Below are positions 12,023 to 15,370 of a DNA stretch of 15,370 nt, in pieces. The translations under genes and the position numbers were made by a program. The number at the start of each line of letters is the position of its first letter. Positions within the stretch are counted from its first letter, which is position 1. The notes under the pieces are model-generated. The model was given only the letters and a program-made list of their open reading frames with translations, had not been told where the DNA came from and made no database searches. Source of the stretch: Clostridia bacterium (lineage in GTDB: Bacteria; Bacillota; Clostridia; Oscillospirales; CAG-272). The stretch lies in contig JAGCYR010000232.1 in the NCBI GenBank assembly GCA_017960705.1, positions 1-15,370 on the forward strand, in the 5' to 3' direction.

Positions 12023-12142
12023 CGTGCCTCGGCACGAATTCTCACGCAAAAGGGTGGGGATCGCCCGGTGCCGTTCGTTTCTCCCGGACGGTGGGCAGTC
12101 TGTTCCTTTTGCGGCGGAAAACCATTTTATTTTAGGAGGAAA
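12023..12142 (+). ncRNA. rpsB: Structured 5' leader of rpsB (candidate cis-regulatory RNA)
   Basis: By eye the leader folds into hairpin 1, CGTGCC-TC-GGCACG (12023-12036), and then a closed domain. The domain has an outer stem CGCAAAAGG (12045-12053) with CCTTTTGCG (12105-12113), a perfect 9-bp match. Within it are GCCC (12063-12066) with GGGC (12093-12096), and a 7-bp apical stem CCGTTCG (12071-12077) with CGGACGG (12085-12091), which has one G-U pair. The apical loop TTTCTCC (12078-12084) can pair with the Shine-Dalgarno stretch GGAGGAAA (12135-12142) with one bulged G. That would be a pseudoknot able to block initiation. Autoregulation by S2 is known for rpsB leaders in proteobacteria, but I know no named family that this one fits. 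Confidence 0.5.
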
Positions 12143-12147
12143 ACACA

Positions 12148-12900
12148 ATGTTCGGCATTTCCATCAAGCAGCTCCTGGAGGCAGGAGTTCACTTCGGTCA
12201 CCCGACCAAGAAGTGGAACCCGAAGATGGCGGAGTACATCTTCACCACGAGAAACGGCATCCACATCATCGACCTGCAGAAGACGGTCAAGAAGTTTGAG
12301 GAGGCGTACACCTACGTCCGTTACCTCTCCGAGGCGGGCGGCACGCTGCTCTTCGTCGGGACCAAGAAGCAGGCGGCAGACTCGATCCGCGAAGAGGCGA
12401 TCAAGTGCGGCATGTACTACGTCAACGTCCGGTGGCCGGGCGGTATGCTCACCAACTTCAAGACCATCCGTCGTTCGATCGGTCGTCTGAACGAACTCGA
12501 GAAGATGCAGGCGGACGGCACCTTTAACCTGCTCCCCAAGAAGGAAGCGGCGAAGAAGGTCAAGGAGATCGACGATCTTGAGAAGATCTACGGCGGTATC
12601 AAGAATATGGACCGTCTCCCCGACGCCGTGTTCATCGCCGACACCCGCAAAGAAGCCAACGCCGTCAAAGAGGCGAAGAAGCTCGGTATCCCGGTCATCG
12701 CGATCGTTGATACCAACTGTGACCCCGACGACGCCGACTATATCATCCCGGGCACCGACGACGCGATCCGCGCTCTGAAGCTCATCTCCGGCGCGCTTGC
12801 CGACGCCGTGATCGAGGGCAAGGGCGGCGAAGCCGTCGTGGATACCGAGGCGGAGGACAAGCCCGCTGAGGAAGCTTCCGAGACCGCCGACGCGGAATGA
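12148..12900 (+). CDS. rpsB: 30S ribosomal protein S2
   Basis: S2 binds the 30S head-body junction and helps recruit S1 and mRNA. The 250-residue length fits the family (about 246 in Bacillus subtilis). Conserved stretches are LLEAGVHFGHPTKKWNPKM (9-27), GTKKQA, YYVNVRWPGGMLTNFKT, and PDAVFIADTRKEANAVKEA followed by IVDTNCDPDDADYIIPGTDD. The last 25 or so residues are a variable acidic tail (DTEAEDKPAEEASETADAE), common in S2 of Firmicutes. AGGAGG (12134-12139) lies 8 nt before the ATG. It is co-transcribed with tsf, 21 nt downstream, the standard arrangement. Expression is probably controlled through the folded leader described separately. Confidence 0.98.
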   Translation: MFGISIKQLLEAGVHFGHPTKKWNPKMAEYIFTTRNGIHIIDLQKTVKKFEEAYTYVRYLSEAGGTLLFVGTKKQAADSIREEAIKCGMYYVNVRWPGGMLTNFKTIRRSIGRLNELEKMQADGTFNLLPKKEAAKKVKEIDDLEKIYGGIKNMDRLPDAVFIADTRKEANAVKEAKKLGIPVIAIVDTNCDPDDADYIIPGTDDAIRALKLISGALADAVIEGKGGEAVVDTEAEDKPAEEASETADAE

Positions 12901-12921
12901 TCGACTGAAAAGGAGAAAACG

Positions 12922-13848
12922 ATGGCTACTATCAATGCAAAAGACGTCGCCGAACTGCGCAAGCAGACCGGCTGCGGTATGATGGACTGCAAAAACGCTC
13001 TGGTCGCCGCCAACGGCGATTTTGAGGAAGCGATCAAGGTCCTTCGCGAGAAGGGGATGGCTGCGACCGCGAAGAAGGCGAGCCGTATCGCCGCCGACGG
13101 TCTGGTCGATATCCTGACCGAGGGCAGCGTGACCGCCATGGTCGAGGTCAACTCCGAGACCGACTTCGTCGCAAAGAACGAGACCTTCCGGGCGTTCGTC
13201 CGCGAGGTGCTCGGCGCGATCATCAAGAACCGTCCCGCCGACGTGACCGCTCTGCTCGCCTGCAAGACCTCTTCCGGCAAGACCGTTGAAGAGGAAGTGC
13301 AGGAGAAGACCTTCACGATGGGCGAGAAGCTCTCTGTCCGCCGCTTCGTCATCGTCGACGGGCTGGTCAGCACCTATATCCACGGTCTCGGCGCCACCGG
13401 CGTCATCATCAAGTTCGAGGCGGACGACGCTGCTAAGAACAACGAAGGCTTCGCCGAATTCGCGAAGAACATCGCGCTACAGGCGGCGGCTTACGTCACC
13501 CCCTACGTCAACCGGAGCGACGTTCCCGAATCGGTCATCGCCTCCGAGCGCGAGATCCTGATGGCTCAGATGGCGCAGGATCCCAAGATGGCGGGCAAGC
13601 CCCAGAAGGTGCTGGACGGCATCATCACCGGTCGTCTCGGCAAATTCTACGAGGCGAACTGCCTGATGGAGCAGGGCTACGTCAAGGACGATTCGCTGAC
13701 CGTCGCCAAGTACGTCGAACAGACGGCGAAGGCGTTCGGCGGCTCGATCAAAGTGACCGGCTGCATCCGCTTCGACAAGGGCGAGGGCATCGAAAAGAGA
13801 GAGGACGATCTCGCGGCGGAAGTCGCGAAGATGGTCGGCGGCAACTGA
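12922..13848 (+). CDS. tsf: Elongation factor Ts
   Basis: EF-Ts exchanges GDP for GTP on EF-Tu during translation. The 308-residue protein has the N-terminal UBA-like domain with LRKQTGCGMMDCKNAL (12-27), the EF-Tu-contacting core motif TDFVAKNE (80-87), and the duplicated dimerisation-type core with IASEREILMAQM and GRLGKFYEANCLMEQ further on. It is slightly longer than the Bacillus protein (293), and the ends look complete. AAGGAG (12910-12915) lies 6 nt before the ATG. It follows rpsB by 21 nt and ends in a clear terminator, so rpsB-tsf forms a two-gene unit separate from pyrH-frr. Confidence 0.98.
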   Translation: MATINAKDVAELRKQTGCGMMDCKNALVAANGDFEEAIKVLREKGMAATAKKASRIAADGLVDILTEGSVTAMVEVNSETDFVAKNETFRAFVREVLGAIIKNRPADVTALLACKTSSGKTVEEEVQEKTFTMGEKLSVRRFVIVDGLVSTYIHGLGATGVIIKFEADDAAKNNEGFAEFAKNIALQAAAYVTPYVNRSDVPESVIASEREILMAQMAQDPKMAGKPQKVLDGIITGRLGKFYEANCLMEQGYVKDDSLTVAKYVEQTAKAFGGSIKVTGCIRFDKGEGIEKREDDLAAEVAKMVGGN

Positions 13849-13870
13849 TCGCCTAACTCCTAAACAACCG

Positions 13871-13905
13871 AAAAGGTCTTGTGAAAGCAGGACCTTTTCT
13901 TTTTG
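13871..13905 (+). terminator. Rho-independent terminator after tsf
   Basis: An 11-bp stem, AAAAGGTCTTG (13871-13881) with CAGGACCTTTT (13888-13898) including one G-T pair, has a 6-nt loop TGAAAG and is followed by CTTTTTG. It lies 22 nt past the tsf stop. Confidence 0.93.
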
Positions 13906-13990
13906 TATTTACGGGAAATTTTCAAAACCGCCCCCCTCTGTTTCCGACCCTTGCACGCGTACGGGCGCACGAAAAACATAAAAAAGGGGG

Positions 13991-14019
13991 TTTACAAAAG
14001 AGTGAAAATACGATAAAAT
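13991..14019 (+). promoter_or_regulatory. pyrH: SigA-type promoter of pyrH-frr
   Basis: A -35 TTTACA (13991-13996) and a -10 TAAAAT (14014-14019) are separated by 17 nt. Transcription should start near 14026. The short leader contains a 6-bp hairpin GGCGGA (14043-14048) with TCCGCC (14056-14061) just before the Shine-Dalgarno AAGGA (14066-14070). Confidence 0.78.
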
Positions 14020-14075
14020 AGAGGGGAAGAAAAACCAAATCAGGCGGATCAGGTTTCCGCCGCGGAAGGAAACGT

Positions 14076-14804
14076 ATGGAAACGAAACTGAAGTTCAAAC
14101 GGGTATTGCTCAAACTCTCCGGGGAGGCGCTCTCCGCGGGAAGCGGAAAACTCTACGACGACGCCTTTCTCGCGAAGCTCGCCGACGTGGTGCGCCGCTG
14201 CCTCGATATCGGAGCGGAGATCGGGGTGATCGTCGGAGCGGGGAACATCTGGCGCGGCAGACAGGGAAAGGATATGGATCCCGTCCGCGCCGACTCGATG
14301 GGGATGCTCGCGACCGCGATCAACGCCATCGCCCTGCAGGACGCGTTCTGCCACGCGGGTCTTGACGCGCGGGTGATGACCGCCGCCGAGCTCCGTCCCT
14401 ACGCGGAGTCCTACAGCCGCGATCGCGCGATCCACCATCTTGAGGAGGGACGCGTCGTCATCTTCGGATGCGGGATCGGGCTCCCGTTCTTCTCGACCGA
14501 CACCGCCGGAGCGCTCCGCGCCGCCGAGATCGGGGCGGACGTGATGCTGATGGCGAAGAACATCGACGGCATCTATACGGCGGATCCGCACGTCGACCCC
14601 AAAGCCGAGAAGATCGACGAGATCTCCTGCGGCGACATCCTCTCCCACGGATTGAAGGCGATCGACGCCACCGCCACCGCGTTCTGTATGGAACACGACA
14701 TCCCGATCCTGGTGTTCGGTTTGTCGGATCCCGAAAATATCCTCCGCGCGATCGTCGGCGACCATCTCGGAACGATCGTTACCCCCACAAACGTCGTGAA
14801 CTGA
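14076..14804 (+). CDS. pyrH: Uridylate (UMP) kinase
   Basis: This amino-acid-kinase-fold enzyme phosphorylates UMP to UDP with ATP in pyrimidine nucleotide synthesis, usually as a hexamer. The 242 residues match the family length. Motifs are LLKLSGEAL (11-19) with K13, GAGNIWRG (54-61), ADSMGM (72-77), PFFSTDTAG (137-145), the GIYTADP loop (165-171) and the C-terminal LGTIV. One segment differs from the common AGTGNPFFSTDT form: it reads GCGIGLPFFSTDT, with Ile and Leu where Thr and Asn are frequent. This resembles the variant seen in actinobacterial PyrH and is probably natural. AAGGA (14066-14070) lies 5 nt before the ATG. frr follows 31 nt downstream, as in most bacteria. Confidence 0.97.
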   Translation: METKLKFKRVLLKLSGEALSAGSGKLYDDAFLAKLADVVRRCLDIGAEIGVIVGAGNIWRGRQGKDMDPVRADSMGMLATAINAIALQDAFCHAGLDARVMTAAELRPYAESYSRDRAIHHLEEGRVVIFGCGIGLPFFSTDTAGALRAAEIGADVMLMAKNIDGIYTADPHVDPKAEKIDEISCGDILSHGLKAIDATATAFCMEHDIPILVFGLSDPENILRAIVGDHLGTIVTPTNVVN

Positions 14805-14835
14805 CCGAAAAACCCGAAAGAAAAGAGGAGAAGCC

Positions 14836-15370
14836 ATGAAACTCGACACCAAAGAATTCGAAGAGAAGATGAACAAGACGGTCGACGCCTACCGCAACGA
14901 GCTGACGGTGATGCGCGCAGGTCGTGCGACCCCGGACGTATTGAACCGCATCCGGGTCGACTACTACGGGGCTCCCACTCCCATCACCGGGGTCGCCGCC
15001 GTCAACGTGAGCGACGCGCGCACCCTGACCATTACCCCGTGGGATCCCTCGACCACCCGCGCGATCGAGAAGGCGATCTTGACCTCGGATCTCGGCATCA
15101 ATCCGCAGAACGACGGCAAGGTGATCCGTCTCTCCTTCCCGCCGCTGACCGAGGAACGCCGCCGCGATATGACCAAGCAGATCGCCAAGATGGGCGAGAC
15201 CGCGAAGGTCGCGATCCGCAACATCCGCCGCGACGCCAACGACAAGACCACGCAACTGAACAAGGACGGCGATCTGTCCGAGGACGAGTTCAAGCCGAGC
15301 GATACGCTGGTGCAGGACATCACCGACAAGTATATCAAGATCGTCGACCCGGTCACCGACCTCAAGCACA
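14836..15370 (+). CDS. frr: Ribosome recycling factor (3' truncated by window edge)
   Basis: RRF works with EF-G to split the post-termination ribosome. The frame is open from the ATG at 14836 to the window end, giving 178 residues out of about 185, so only the last few codons are missing. Recognisable stretches are ELTVMRAGRATPDVL, DYYGAPTPI, LTITPWD, IEKAILTSDLGINPQNDG, IRLSFPPLTEERRRD and VAIRNIRRDAND. The order of a helical arm, a small beta domain (about 30-105) and a return to the helical bundle is as in all RRFs. GAGGAG (14825-14830) lies 5 nt before the ATG. It is probably co-transcribed with pyrH from the promoter at 13991. Confidence 0.97.
   Translation, partial: MKLDTKEFEEKMNKTVDAYRNELTVMRAGRATPDVLNRIRVDYYGAPTPITGVAAVNVSDARTLTITPWDPSTTRAIEKAILTSDLGINPQNDGKVIRLSFPPLTEERRRDMTKQIAKMGETAKVAIRNIRRDANDKTTQLNKDGDLSEDEFKPSDTLVQDITDKYIKIVDPVTDLKH

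Noticed and set aside
12023..12142. T-box or other known riboswitch before rpsB
   Set aside because: There is no T-box consensus, specifier loop or terminator/antiterminator pair, and the downstream gene is a ribosomal protein. A ribosomal-protein leader is a better reading.

Overview
The window looks like a chromosomal segment of a GC-rich (about 60% by eye) Bacillota, most likely a Clostridia member. The reasons are the rpsB-tsf-pyrH-frr gene order, strong AGGAGG-type Shine-Dalgarno sites, SigA-type promoters, intrinsic terminators, a YlmC/YmxH-family sporulation protein and a class II aldolase of Firmicutes type. I cannot place it to genus from sequence alone.

Layout. (1) 1-2322, plus strand: the end of one ABC exporter half-transporter and a complete second one, overlapping by 8 nt. 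Their motifs show a matched asymmetric pair with one degenerate and one catalytic ATP site. A terminator follows. (2) 2312-3312, plus strand: a promoter that starts inside the preceding terminator's T-tract, and a very acidic 309-residue protein I do not recognise. A hairpin at 3333-3368 sits between it and the convergent next gene. (3) 3373-9195, minus strand: one giant gene (about 1940 aa) coding for an N-terminal beta/transglutaminase-like module, DUF4011, an SF1 helicase, a PD-(D/E)XK or Vsr-like nuclease and DUF3320. This is the architecture of the single-gene Hhe-type anti-phage candidate. It has its own consensus promoter and probably starts at a TTG. (4) 9386-10316, plus strand: fructose-bisphosphate aldolase (fba), divergent from the helicase across a short region with inverted repeats. 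(5) 10317-10723: 407 nt without a gene, holding a string of hairpins joined by near-identical 8-nt linkers and a terminator-like hairpin. (6) 10724-11951: a cytoplasmic M14 metallopeptidase gene overlapping a YlmC/YmxH-family PRC-barrel gene. (7) 11988-15370: the translation block rpsB-tsf (promoter, long structured leader, terminator) and then pyrH-frr with its own promoter. frr runs off the right edge and lacks only its last few codons.

Most of the window is housekeeping. The parts that deserve attention are the helicase-nuclease gene, the acidic orphan convergent with it, the hairpin array after fba, and the rpsB leader, in which a hairpin loop can pair with the Shine-Dalgarno sequence. 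Long open frames antisense to the genes are a by-product of high GC and were not annotated.
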